From NCBI GenBank assembly GCA_964485815.1, contig CAZAJX010000035.1, forward strand, positions 1-17,470: 17,470 bases of DNA, given 5' to 3'. Made by a program: the position numbers and the translations under genes. The notes beneath the pieces are model-generated. The model was not told where the DNA came from, did not search any database, and saw only the letters and a program-made list of their open reading frames with translations. Within the stretch, counting starts at the first letter, position 1. Each line of letters opens with the position of its first letter. This DNA comes from SFLA01 sp964485815 (GTDB taxonomy: Bacteria; Bacillota; Clostridia; Oscillospirales; CAG-382). This document shows, piece after piece, positions 1-6,976 of the stretch.

Positions 1-1366
1 CGATCTGTTGCAGATATGCGCCTCCGTGGTTACGGTGGTGGGATCTTTGGGATATATGCTTTCCATATCTCCCGTGCTTATCGGTGTGTTTGCCGTAACC
101 GTGCCTATTTCCATACTGTTTACCCGTTATAAGACCAAGCGCACCCGTCCGCTTTTCAAAAGAAGAAGCGCAAAGCTGGGCGAACTTAACGGCTATGCGG
201 AGGAAATGCTTTCGGGACAGCGTACCATACGCATTTACGGCAGGGAAGAGGATATTTGCGCCAGCTTTGATTCCCGCAACACCCGGTCTTGCGATGCCTA
301 TTACGAGGCGGACTACCACGGCGCAATTATCGGACCGGGCGTAAACTTTATAAACAACCTTTCGGTTTCTCTGGTTACCCTTATGGGCGGTATATTCTTT
401 ATGCTTTCCCTTACGGGCACTCTGCCCCCTGCAAGCATATTGTTTTTGAATTTGGGGGATCTGTCTGCATTCGTGCAGTATTCCCGTAAATTCGCAGGCC
501 CCATAAACGAATTTGCAAACATTCTGGCAGACCTTCAGTCCGCTTTGGCGGCGGCAGACCGTATATTCGGTATCCTTGATACCGCCCCCGAAACAGTTGA
601 CGATGAGAACGCTATTGTTTTGGATAACGTAAAGGGTGACGTGGAGATCAAGGACGTTACCTTCGGTTACGATGCGGACAAAACGGTTATAAAGGATATG
701 TCGGTTAAAGTCCCTGCGGGAAGCGTAACAGCCATCGTCGGTCCCACGGGCGCGGGAAAGACCACCCTCATAAATTTGCTTATGCGGTTTTACGATGTAA
801 ACGAGGGCAGCATCACCGTGGACGGCAAGGATATCCGCTTGTATACCCGTGATTCCCTGCGCAAGGCGTATACTATGGTATTGCAGGAAACCTGGCTTTT
901 CGGCGGTACTATCGCAGAAAATATCGCCTACGGCAAGGAGTACGCCACCCGTGAGCAGATCGAGTATGCCGCCAAGCAGGCGCATATCGATGGATTTATA
1001 AACACTCTGCCCGATGGATACGATACCGTCATTACCGATAACGGCGTAAGCATATCCAAGGGGCAAAAACAGCTCATAACCATCGCCCGCGCCTTCCTTG
1101 CGGATGCGCCTATGCTTATTCTGGATGAAGCCACCTCCAACGTAGACTCCCGCACAGAAAAGAACATTCAGTCCGCAATGCGCTCTCTTATGGAGGGCAG
1201 GACCTGCTTTGTTATCGCCCACCGTCTTTCCACCATAAAGGAAGCGGATAACATTTTGGTTATGCGGGACGGACGTATTACCGAGCAGGGCACTCACGAT
1301 TCTCTTATGGCACAAGGCGGATTTTACGCTTCATTATACAACTCTCAATTCGAAACTACTGCGTAA
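1..1366 (+). CDS. ABC transporter, fused permease/ATP-binding protein (5' end cut by window)
   Basis: This is the C-terminal two thirds or so of an exporter-type ABC transporter half-molecule. The reading frame is open to the window edge, so the TTG at base 8 is not a real start; residue numbers below count from it. Hydrophobic segments at about 5-40 and 100-140 are the later membrane helices of the permease domain. The nucleotide-binding domain follows: Walker A GPTGAGKTT (245-253), a Q-loop region with LQETWLFGG, signature SKGQKQ (350-355) in place of LSGGQ, Walker B LILDE (370-374) with catalytic E374, and switch H405 in IAHRLS. The SKGQ-type signature is common in multidrug/lipid exporters of this class, so the site is probably active. 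Such proteins work as homo- or heterodimers; a partner may lie upstream, outside the window. Substrate cannot be read from the sequence. The gene ends at a hairpin terminator. Confidence 0.93.
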   Translation, partial: DLLQICASVVTVVGSLGYMLSISPVLIGVFAVTVPISILFTRYKTKRTRPLFKRRSAKLGELNGYAEEMLSGQRTIRIYGREEDICASFDSRNTRSCDAYYEADYHGAIIGPGVNFINNLSVSLVTLMGGIFFMLSLTGTLPPASILFLNLGDLSAFVQYSRKFAGPINEFANILADLQSALAAADRIFGILDTAPETVDDENAIVLDNVKGDVEIKDVTFGYDADKTVIKDMSVKVPAGSVTAIVGPTGAGKTTLINLLMRFYDVNEGSITVDGKDIRLYTRDSLRKAYTMVLQETWLFGGTIAENIAYGKEYATREQIEYAAKQAHIDGFINTLPDGYDTVITDNGVSISKGQKQLITIARAFLADAPMLILDEATSNVDSRTEKNIQSAMRSLMEGRTCFVIAHRLSTIKEADNILVMRDGRITEQGTHDSLMAQGGFYASLYNSQFETTA

Positions 1367-1404
1367 GGGTGTTCATTTGGCATCCAAATGCTCCACCCTT
1401 TATT
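1365..1404 (+). terminator. Rho-independent terminator after the ABC transporter
   Basis: The arms AAGGGTG (1365-1371) and CACCCTT (1394-1400) form the base, and CATTTGG (1374-1380) pairs with CCAAATG (1384-1390) above a small internal loop. A short T-rich run follows. The hairpin starts within the stop codon, which is typical for a gene-end terminator. Confidence 0.7.
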
Positions 1405-1479
1405 AACATTAACTATTCTTATTCTGTTCAAAAAACACGCCTTTTTACAAACCTTGTCTTTTTCCGACATTTTCTTTCG

Positions 1480-1508
1480 TTGATTTGTTAATATTTAGGT
1501 GGTATAAT
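1480..1508 (+). promoter_or_regulatory. Sigma-A type promoter for the serine hydrolase gene
   Basis: TTGATT (1480-1485) and TATAAT (1503-1508) are separated by exactly 17 bases, with the start codon 24 bases downstream of the -10 box. The 5' leader is therefore very short. The ribosome binding site AAGGTGGTG (1516-1524) lies 8 bases before the ATG. Confidence 0.8.
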
Positions 1509-1532
1509 TTACCGTAAGGTGGTGTTGTTTTT

Positions 1533-3275
1533 ATGGATCTGCTTTTTCAAACACGGGGTTTAAAGCTTATAAACCGTCTGTTTTCTCCAAACAAAAAGGC
1601 GCTTACGGCAATACCCTTTTACCCTCAAAAACCGGATTTCCCCGGTATAATGCCCATTTCCCAGCCCTTTGAGCGGGTTACTCCCGAATCTGTGGGAATA
1701 AGCTCCGAAAAGGTAAACGCATTTGTAAAGGAGCTGGAATCGGATAAAAGCATCAGCCTTCACGGCATAACCCTTATAAAGGACGGCAAGGTGTTTTTTG
1801 AAGGGGATTTCGGCTTGTATCGGGGCGAGATATGGCATACCACCTATTCTATGTGCAAGACCGTGGTAAGTCTTGCCACCGGAATGCTGATTGACGAAGG
1901 TGTTTTATCCCCCGATGACCGTGTGGTGGACCTGCTGGATGCGGGAAATATCGCTCGTCTTGCCAAGGGAAACATAACCGTAAAGGAACTGCTCACAATG
2001 TCCACGGGCATATCCTTCAACGAGCTGGGCGCGGTTACGGAAGGCGATTGGGAAAAGGCGTTTTTTGAATCTATAACCAAATTTGACGGCGGCGAAAAGT
2101 TCGAATACAACAGCATGAACACCTACATTCTGTCCTGCGTTATCAAAAAGGTTTCGGGTGTGGGAATAAACGAATATCTGGAAGACAGACTGTGGAAGCC
2201 CTTGGGCATAGACCTGCACCCATGGGAAACCTGCCCAAAGGGTATAGAAAAAGGCGGCTGGGGACTTTACCTCCGCCGTGAGGATGCCGCAAAGATAGGC
2301 GTGCTTATTATGAACGGCGGTGTCTGGAAAGAAAGACGTATAATAAGCGAAAAATACATTAATTTAATGCTTCGCCGCCACCGCGCCTGCCCTCACGAAT
2401 ACGGGAGCTTCGATTACGGATGTCAGATCTGGACGGGGCGTAACTACAAGGGCTTTTTGTTAAACGGAATGTTCGGTCAGAACGTGCTGGGAATAAAGGA
2501 AAACGGAATAGTTATTGCGGCAAACGGGGGCACGGACGAGGTGTTCCAGCAAAGCAGCTTTTTCTCTATCATCGAAAAGCACTTCGGCCGCGATTCCTTC
2601 GGCGAATCTTTGCCCGAGAACAAAAAAGCATACCGCGCACTGCAAAAAACGGCGGCAACGCTTTACGAGGATATGCGCTCTTCCCGGAATGGAGTTGTCG
2701 CCCGCATAAAAAGAGAGCGTTTTTTGCGCTCGGTTTCGGGGAAAACATATTCTTTAACCTCAAAAAATGCGGTTTCCGCAAGTCTTTTGCCCGTGGTTTT
2801 GCGGGCGATCCAAAACAACTACGGCGAGGGGATAACCAAAATATCCTTTGTTTACGAGGATAAAAAACTTCATATAGATTTCGTTTCACCCGACGGAGTC
2901 CGCCGTGTTACCGCCGGTGTAGAAAGCGGGGAATACACGGAACTGGATTTCAGAGGCGAAAAATATATAGTGGGCAGCTTTGCAAGGCTTGGCAAAAACG
3001 AGGAAAACATTCCCGTAATAACCCTAAACCTTGCCTTTTGCGAAACCGCTTCCCAAAGAGTAATGAAATTTTACTTTTCGGAAAACGGCGTCCTTCGCAT
3101 TACCGTTACCGAATCTCCCGGAGCCCGCCTTTTTGACCGTGCCGTTTCTCTTGCCGGCGGCGTTACCAAAAACAAGCTGTTGTCAAGTCTTACGGGCAAA
3201 GCGGATCTGGATTACCTACGCTACCGTATAAACGCAACCTTTAATCCGGAATATACAGCAATAGAAAGGCAATAG
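1533..3275 (+). CDS. Beta-lactamase-fold serine hydrolase (class C / esterase family) with C-terminal extension
   Basis: The first ~355 residues match the serine beta-lactamase/penicillin-binding/esterase family (PF00144 type). The SxxK motif is S106-M-C-K109, giving the nucleophile and general base. The second motif is Y192-N-S followed by MNTYIL, which resembles the Y-x-S/N element of NylB-like amide hydrolases and esterases. A glycine-rich NGGTDE stretch near residue 330 sits where the third (KTG-like) motif is expected, but I cannot assign it firmly. No signal peptide is visible, so the enzyme is probably cytoplasmic, which argues against a role as a secreted beta-lactamase. About 200 residues after the fold (roughly 370-580) form an extension I do not recognise. 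The start is supported by a good ribosome binding site and promoter. Substrate is unknown: ester, amide or D-amino-acid peptide are all possible. Confidence 0.88.
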   Translation: MDLLFQTRGLKLINRLFSPNKKALTAIPFYPQKPDFPGIMPISQPFERVTPESVGISSEKVNAFVKELESDKSISLHGITLIKDGKVFFEGDFGLYRGEIWHTTYSMCKTVVSLATGMLIDEGVLSPDDRVVDLLDAGNIARLAKGNITVKELLTMSTGISFNELGAVTEGDWEKAFFESITKFDGGEKFEYNSMNTYILSCVIKKVSGVGINEYLEDRLWKPLGIDLHPWETCPKGIEKGGWGLYLRREDAAKIGVLIMNGGVWKERRIISEKYINLMLRRHRACPHEYGSFDYGCQIWTGRNYKGFLLNGMFGQNVLGIKENGIVIAANGGTDEVFQQSSFFSIIEKHFGRDSFGESLPENKKAYRALQKTAATLYEDMRSSRNGVVARIKRERFLRSVSGKTYSLTSKNAVSASLLPVVLRAIQNNYGEGITKISFVYEDKKLHIDFVSPDGVRRVTAGVESGEYTELDFRGEKYIVGSFARLGKNEENIPVITLNLAFCETASQRVMKFYFSENGVLRITVTESPGARLFDRAVSLAGGVTKNKLLSSLTGKADLDYLRYRINATFNPEYTAIERQ

Positions 3276-3295
3276 AAATCACCCCTAAAAACAAC

Positions 3296-3325
3296 AAAGC
3301 ACTTGGAATGACCCAAGTGCTTTTT
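3296..3325. terminator. Bidirectional terminator between convergent genes
   Basis: A perfect 11-base stem (AAAGCACTTGG at 3296-3306, pairing with 3313-3323) has a 6-base loop. It is followed by T's on the plus strand, and a T-rich run follows on the minus strand. It can close both the serine hydrolase transcript and the minus-strand phosphoesterase/membrane-protein transcript. Confidence 0.85.
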
Positions 3326-3330
3326 AAATG

Positions 3331-3594
3331 CTATTTTTGTCTTTTTTGTGCCACTATAAGGAGTACCGTTCCCGTGACGGTCAGCGCAAGCCCTGCAAGT
3401 ATTCCCAAAACGTGCCATCCGCGTAAAAACAAGGATGACGTAACAAGTATTGCCGTAGGTCCGTCCACCCCGCCGATAATTCCCACAGATGCAGACTGCG
3501 CCGTAGAAACGATAATGGAAATAACGGGAAGCAATACGCTTGTTACAAGCATTATAATTCCTAAAATAAGTGCGATCAACGCTGTCTTTTTCAT
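3331..3594 (-). CDS. Miniature membrane protein with the GGxDGPT signature of Na+-translocating decarboxylase beta subunits
   Basis: An 87-residue protein with two hydrophobic segments (about 5-30 and 58-82) flanking the motif GIIGGVDGPTAILVTS at about 38-53. In the beta subunits of sodium-pumping oxaloacetate, methylmalonyl-CoA and glutaconyl-CoA decarboxylases (OadB/MmdB/GcdB, roughly 375-430 residues), GG-x-DGPT surrounds the aspartate that binds sodium. D44 here is the equivalent residue. The rest of the beta subunit is absent and no decarboxylase alpha or gamma gene is present. The ATG at 3594 is preferred because AGGAG then sits 8 bases upstream; an in-frame ATG at 3600, overlapping the stop of the phosphoesterase gene, would have almost no spacing. 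The gene follows the phosphoesterase directly and shares its transcript. What it does is not known; membrane location and relationship to the beta-subunit motif are the supportable parts. Confidence 0.8.
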   Translation of the reverse strand: MKKTALIALILGIIMLVTSVLLPVISIIVSTAQSASVGIIGGVDGPTAILVTSSLFLRGWHVLGILAGLALTVTGTVLLIVAQKRQK

Positions 3595-3599
3595 ATTCA

Positions 3600-4289
3600 T
3601 TACTCCTTTATAAGGACGGGCTTGAAATTGATATGGTCGGCAGAAATGAGGTGCACCTCAATTCCGTCTATATGTTGGGGAAGAGTTTCCTTTATTGCGC
3701 CGTGCAAATGTCCGTACCAGCACCGTCTTATTCCGTTTTCTCTCATTACCTGGGTAAGAGATCTTGTGGGGGGATAATGTATAAAGCACACTATCTCCGC
3801 ACTCGGGTTTTCTTCTTTAAGCTTTAAACCCTCTTTTACGGAAAGATTAAGCCTGCCTGCTTCACGGGCGATGATCTTTTTGTCCTTCTCACTTGCGCCG
3901 TTTTCTTCGACCCAGCCCCGCGTGCCGCAGATGATCAGGTTTTCTGCAAGGTAAGCGTTGTTATACAAAAACTCAATACTGTCTGCGCCGGAGGCTTCTT
4001 TGTATTCTCTCAGTTTTTTTGCGCTTTGCCACCAAAGGTCGTGGTTGCCCTTGGAAATAATCTTTCTTCCCGGCAGGGAGTGTATAAACGCCAGATCGTC
4101 CACCGCGTTTTCAAACCTTAACCCCCAGGAAATATCCCCAACGATCACCACCGTGTCCGTTTCCTTAACGGTGTTTAACCAGTTTTCTCTTATCTTTTCG
4201 GTGTGGTTTTCCCATTTTGCGCCGAAAACGTCCATAGGCTTGTCTGCGCCGTGGGAAAGGTGCAGGTCTGCTATTACGAATACCGACAA
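3600..4289 (-). CDS. Calcineurin-like metallophosphoesterase
   Basis: A 229-residue protein with the full set of two-metal phosphoesterase motifs: D8-x-H10 (DLHLS), G51-D52, G81-N82-H83-D84, H171 in HYPP, and G193-H194-L-H196. All predicted metal ligands are present, so it should be an active hydrolase of phosphomonoesters or phosphodiesters. No signal peptide or membrane segment is visible, so it is cytoplasmic. Start is TTG at 4289, with GGTGGTG a few bases upstream. The downstream miniature membrane protein begins 5 bases after its stop and is almost certainly co-transcribed. The natural substrate cannot be inferred; cyclic nucleotides, nucleotides and nucleic acids are all used by relatives. 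Confidence 0.88.
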   Translation of the reverse strand: MSVFVIADLHLSHGADKPMDVFGAKWENHTEKIRENWLNTVKETDTVVIVGDISWGLRFENAVDDLAFIHSLPGRKIISKGNHDLWWQSAKKLREYKEASGADSIEFLYNNAYLAENLIICGTRGWVEENGASEKDKKIIAREAGRLNLSVKEGLKLKEENPSAEIVCFIHYPPTRSLTQVMRENGIRRCWYGHLHGAIKETLPQHIDGIEVHLISADHINFKPVLIKE

Positions 4290-4373
4290 GGAAACACCAC
4301 CGCCTTTTTAAAAACAAGAATAAATTTTATCGGTTCGGGGAACACTGTTTACCGTAAGGGAGGGAAAACAAAA

Positions 4374-4553
4374 ATGGAACAAAAGCACGTAAACAGCGGA
4401 ATTGACTGTACCGTTTGCGATTGCGTTTATCACGCAGAGCATAACAAATGCACCGCATCCAAGATTTGCGTAGGTCCTACTCACGCAGAATGCTCATCTG
4501 AAACCGCTTGCGAAACCTTCAAGCCTGCCGAAGGCTGTCATCACTGCAAGTAA
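4374..4553 (+). CDS. Cysteine-rich DUF1540 protein
   Basis: A 59-residue protein with nine cysteines at 12, 15, 17, 26, 32, 40, 46, 55 and 58, matching the short DUF1540 proteins of Clostridia (CxxCxC near the start, then spaced cysteines). The pattern suggests bound zinc or another metal, but the function of the family is not established. The ATG at 4374 is chosen because AAGGGAGGG (4356-4364) lies 9 bases upstream and the cysteine motif starts just after; the longer open frame upstream has no support. It is divergent from the phosphoesterase, and its last 13 bases overlap the end of thrC on the other strand. Confidence 0.85.
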   Translation: MEQKHVNSGIDCTVCDCVYHAEHNKCTASKICVGPTHAECSSETACETFKPAEGCHHCK

Positions 4554-5974
4554 AGAGATTTCTTTATATCCGCTTTATCCACTACACGGGTGAAGCGGAT
4601 CTCTTTTTTGTAAATATCGGTTAAGGGTGCGGGAATAGCTGTTTTTGTGTATTCGCTCAACGCTTCGTGGGATGTGTCCTTCATACCCAGCGCCTGCGCA
4701 ACCGCAGGTGCGAATTTATAAGGCGATGCGGTGGAAACCACCATGCATTTTCCGTTGCTTGCGCCCATAACCGCGGCAGCGGTGTGGGTGTCCAAGGTGT
4801 AGCCGTATTCATCGAAAACGTGCTTAATTATCTTTGCGGTGCTTTCATCATCACAGCAGGAGCAACCGAATTCCGCTTTCAGTACGTCAAGCTGTTCTCC
4901 CGTAAGGGTGAATATACCGTCTTCTTTAAGACTTTCCATAAACGCCTTGGTCTGCTCGGGACCGAAGGAAAGGCACAAAAGTCTTTCAAGATTGGATGCA
5001 ATAAGAATATCCATAGAAGGAGATGTGGTCGCATAGAAGGGACGGCGGATATCGTAAACGCCGGTTACAAAGAAATCTGTAAGCACGCGGTTTTTGTTGG
5101 AAGCGCAAATAAGCTTGCCCAAAGGAATACCCATTCTCTTTGCGATCCAGCCTGCAAGGATATCTCCGAAATTACCCGTGGGAACGGATATATCAAGGGT
5201 TTCGCCTTTCTTTATAAATCCGTTTTTAACCAGATCAATATAGGAAGAAACGTAATATGCCACCTGAGGCACAAGACGCGCGATATTTATGGAATTTGCG
5301 GAGGACAGAAATTCTCCCTGATCCTGCGCGGTTTTTCTTATATCCTCATCGGCAAAAATAGCCTTTACCGCAGACTGGGCATCGTCAAAATTACCGCGCA
5401 CGGCAATAACGTTTACGTTGCTTCCTTCCTGGGTAGCCATCTGTCTTTTTTGGGTTTCGGAAACGCCGTCGGTAGGATAATATACGGTTATGCGGGTCTG
5501 CTCCAGATCCTTAAAGCCTTCCATAGCCGCCTTGCCCGTGTCGCCGGATGTGGCGGTAACGATATGAGCAACCCTTGTTTCGCCCATCTTTACCATAGAC
5601 ATACGGAGAAGTCTGGGCATTATCTGCAAAGCCATATCCTTGAACGCGCAGGTGGGACCGTGCCACAGCTCAAGAAAAGCGGTGCTTCCGCAAACCTTTA
5701 CGGGCGCGGGAGTGGGATCGAAATTGGGATAAGCGTATGCTTTTTTGCATTCATTTTCAATTTCTTCTTTGCCCAGCTCGGGGAAGAATTTATAGAGTAT
5801 CTCTGCGGCTATTCGGTAATATTCGTATCCGTAAAAAGCGTTTATTTCCTCTTCCGAAAGGGTGGGAAACTCTTCGGGAATAAACAAACCTCCGTCAGGC
5901 GCAAGACCTTTGCAGATCGCCTCGGGAGAAGAATAGTATTTCTTTTGGGTGTCGCGTGTGCTGTAGTATTTCAT
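4541..5974 (-). CDS. thrC: Threonine synthase
   Basis: Converts O-phosphohomoserine to threonine, the last step of threonine synthesis, using pyridoxal phosphate. At 477 residues it has the usual length of the bacterial long form. The N-terminus (YYSTRD...GLAPDGGLFIPE) is characteristic of the family. The cofactor lysine is K112 in HGPTCAFKD, the phosphate-binding loop is TSGDTGKAA, and SVPTGNFGDILAG follows in the second half. Its ATG overlaps the stop codon of yraN (ATGA), with AAGGATG 8 bases upstream, so it is translated as the last gene of the ribosome-biogenesis operon. No other threonine-pathway gene (homoserine kinase, homoserine dehydrogenase) is in the window. Confidence 0.97.
   Translation of the reverse strand: MKYYSTRDTQKKYYSSPEAICKGLAPDGGLFIPEEFPTLSEEEINAFYGYEYYRIAAEILYKFFPELGKEEIENECKKAYAYPNFDPTPAPVKVCGSTAFLELWHGPTCAFKDMALQIMPRLLRMSMVKMGETRVAHIVTATSGDTGKAAMEGFKDLEQTRITVYYPTDGVSETQKRQMATQEGSNVNVIAVRGNFDDAQSAVKAIFADEDIRKTAQDQGEFLSSANSINIARLVPQVAYYVSSYIDLVKNGFIKKGETLDISVPTGNFGDILAGWIAKRMGIPLGKLICASNKNRVLTDFFVTGVYDIRRPFYATTSPSMDILIASNLERLLCLSFGPEQTKAFMESLKEDGIFTLTGEQLDVLKAEFGCSCCDDESTAKIIKHVFDEYGYTLDTHTAAAVMGASNGKCMVVSTASPYKFAPAVAQALGMKDTSHEALSEYTKTAIPAPLTDIYKKEIRFTRVVDKADIKKSLYLQ
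4552..4609 (+). terminator. Terminator of the DUF1540 transcript, lying inside the thrC coding end
   Basis: ATCCGCTT (4568-4575) pairs with AAGCGGAT (4593-4600). The stem is extended by AAAGAG (4552-4557) pairing with CTCTTT (4601-4606), with the intervening left-arm bases bulged. Six T's (4604-4609) end it on the plus strand. On the minus strand no equivalent T-run follows the hairpin, so it is oriented to stop plus-strand transcription. Confidence 0.6.
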
Positions 5975-6369
5975 TGAAACGCATCCTTTATGTGATTAAT
6001 GCTTTTTATTCTTTCATCGCGGAATGCGTATACCTCGATAATATCGTTCCGTAATGAATAAACTCGTCTGTTTAACGTAAAAAATTTGTATTTAACGGGT
6101 ATTTTTCCGTTTTTCAAATAATGGTCGGTAAGGTCTTTTCTCGCCTTTGCAAACCGTTTTATCTTTTCTTCGTCCACCGCCTGTGCGGGTGTGCCGAAGG
6201 AATCGCCCGTGCGGGTCTTTACCTCAACAAAAGCCAAAACCCCTCTTTTAAACGCCACGATATCCATTTCACCGCCTCTTACGCGGTAATTGCGGGTAAG
6301 TATTTTATAGCCCTTTGAAGCCAGAAACTCTGCGGCTTTGTCCTCGCCCCATTTGCCTATGCCCTTCAT
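5971..6369 (-). CDS. yraN: UPF0102 family protein YraN
   Basis: A small conserved protein with the UPF0102 pattern: GKWGEDKAAEFL near the start, GGEMDIVA and FVEVKTR in the middle. These correspond to the acidic/lysine residues of a restriction-endonuclease-like fold, so a nucleic-acid role is suspected, but no activity is firmly known. The ATG at 6369 (132 residues) is preferred, because GGTGA lies 8 bases upstream and the conserved region starts right after. A GTG at 6381 would add four residues and overlap the end of rnhB. The downstream stop overlaps thrC by 4 bases. The position next to rnhB is typical of the family. Confidence 0.9.
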   Translation of the reverse strand: MKGIGKWGEDKAAEFLASKGYKILTRNYRVRGGEMDIVAFKRGVLAFVEVKTRTGDSFGTPAQAVDEEKIKRFAKARKDLTDHYLKNGKIPVKYKFFTLNRRVYSLRNDIIEVYAFRDERIKSINHIKDAFQ

Positions 6370-6373
6370 AGCC

Positions 6374-6973
6374 CTATTCACCCAAAAGCTTTTTCAAAAA
6401 GCTCTTTCTGTGTACGGGGGAAACTCCGTGCTTAAGTACGGCTTCTCTGTGGTCCTTGGTGGCGTAGCCCTTGTGCTTTGCAAAGCCGTATTCGGGGTAA
6501 AGAGCATCCATTTCCATACAATGTCTGTCCCTGCTTACCTTGGCGAGTATGCTCGCCGCCGCAATAGACGGGCTCAAAGCATCTCCCTTTATTACGGGAC
6601 GTGCTTCCACGTCAAATCCGCGGGCTATGTTTCCGTCGATCAGAGCGTAATCGGGCTTGGTTTTTAATGCGTCCACCGCACGCTTCATTGCCAGCATAGA
6701 CGCGTTGAGTATGTTTATTTCCTCAATTTCCTCTACGCTTGCGAACGCGATAGCGTAATCCTCGGCAAGCTGAATAATGGTATCAAAAAGCTTTTCTCTT
6801 TGCTTTTCCGTAAGCTTTTTGGAATCGTTAAGACCGGGAATATCTATCCCGTGGGGGAGAACCACCGCGGCGGCAAACACGGGACCCGCAAGCGGACCTC
6901 TGCCCGCCTCGTCGCATCCGCATATAATGTTTTTTTTCTGCTCCCTTGCGGCAGCCTCAATATCCCAGTTCAT
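6374..6973 (-). CDS. rnhB: Ribonuclease HII
   Basis: Cleaves the RNA strand of RNA/DNA hybrids and nicks at single ribonucleotides in DNA. The 199-residue length is normal. The motif CDEAGRGPLAGPV carries catalytic D21 and E22, and further predicted metal ligands are D113 (LIDGN) and D131 (IKGD). The family stretches NDSKKLTEKQRE and SILAKVSRDR are present. The ATG lies 3 bases after the rbgA stop with only a weak ribosome binding site, so translation is probably coupled to rbgA. Short predicted N-terminus, no extra domain. Confidence 0.96.
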   Translation of the reverse strand: MNWDIEAAAREQKKNIICGCDEAGRGPLAGPVFAAAVVLPHGIDIPGLNDSKKLTEKQREKLFDTIIQLAEDYAIAFASVEEIEEINILNASMLAMKRAVDALKTKPDYALIDGNIARGFDVEARPVIKGDALSPSIAAASILAKVSRDRHCMEMDALYPEYGFAKHKGYATKDHREAVLKHGVSPVHRKSFLKKLLGE

Positions 6974-6976
6974 ATC

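Noticed and set aside
4203..4373. Longer version of the DUF1540 protein starting inside the phosphoesterase gene
   Set aside because: The upstream part is antisense to the phosphoesterase coding sequence, and the strong ribosome binding site is at 4356-4364.
4667..5977. A 436-codon open frame antisense to thrC
   Set aside because: The thrC frame has full-length conserved motifs; the antisense product resembles nothing and has no start signals.
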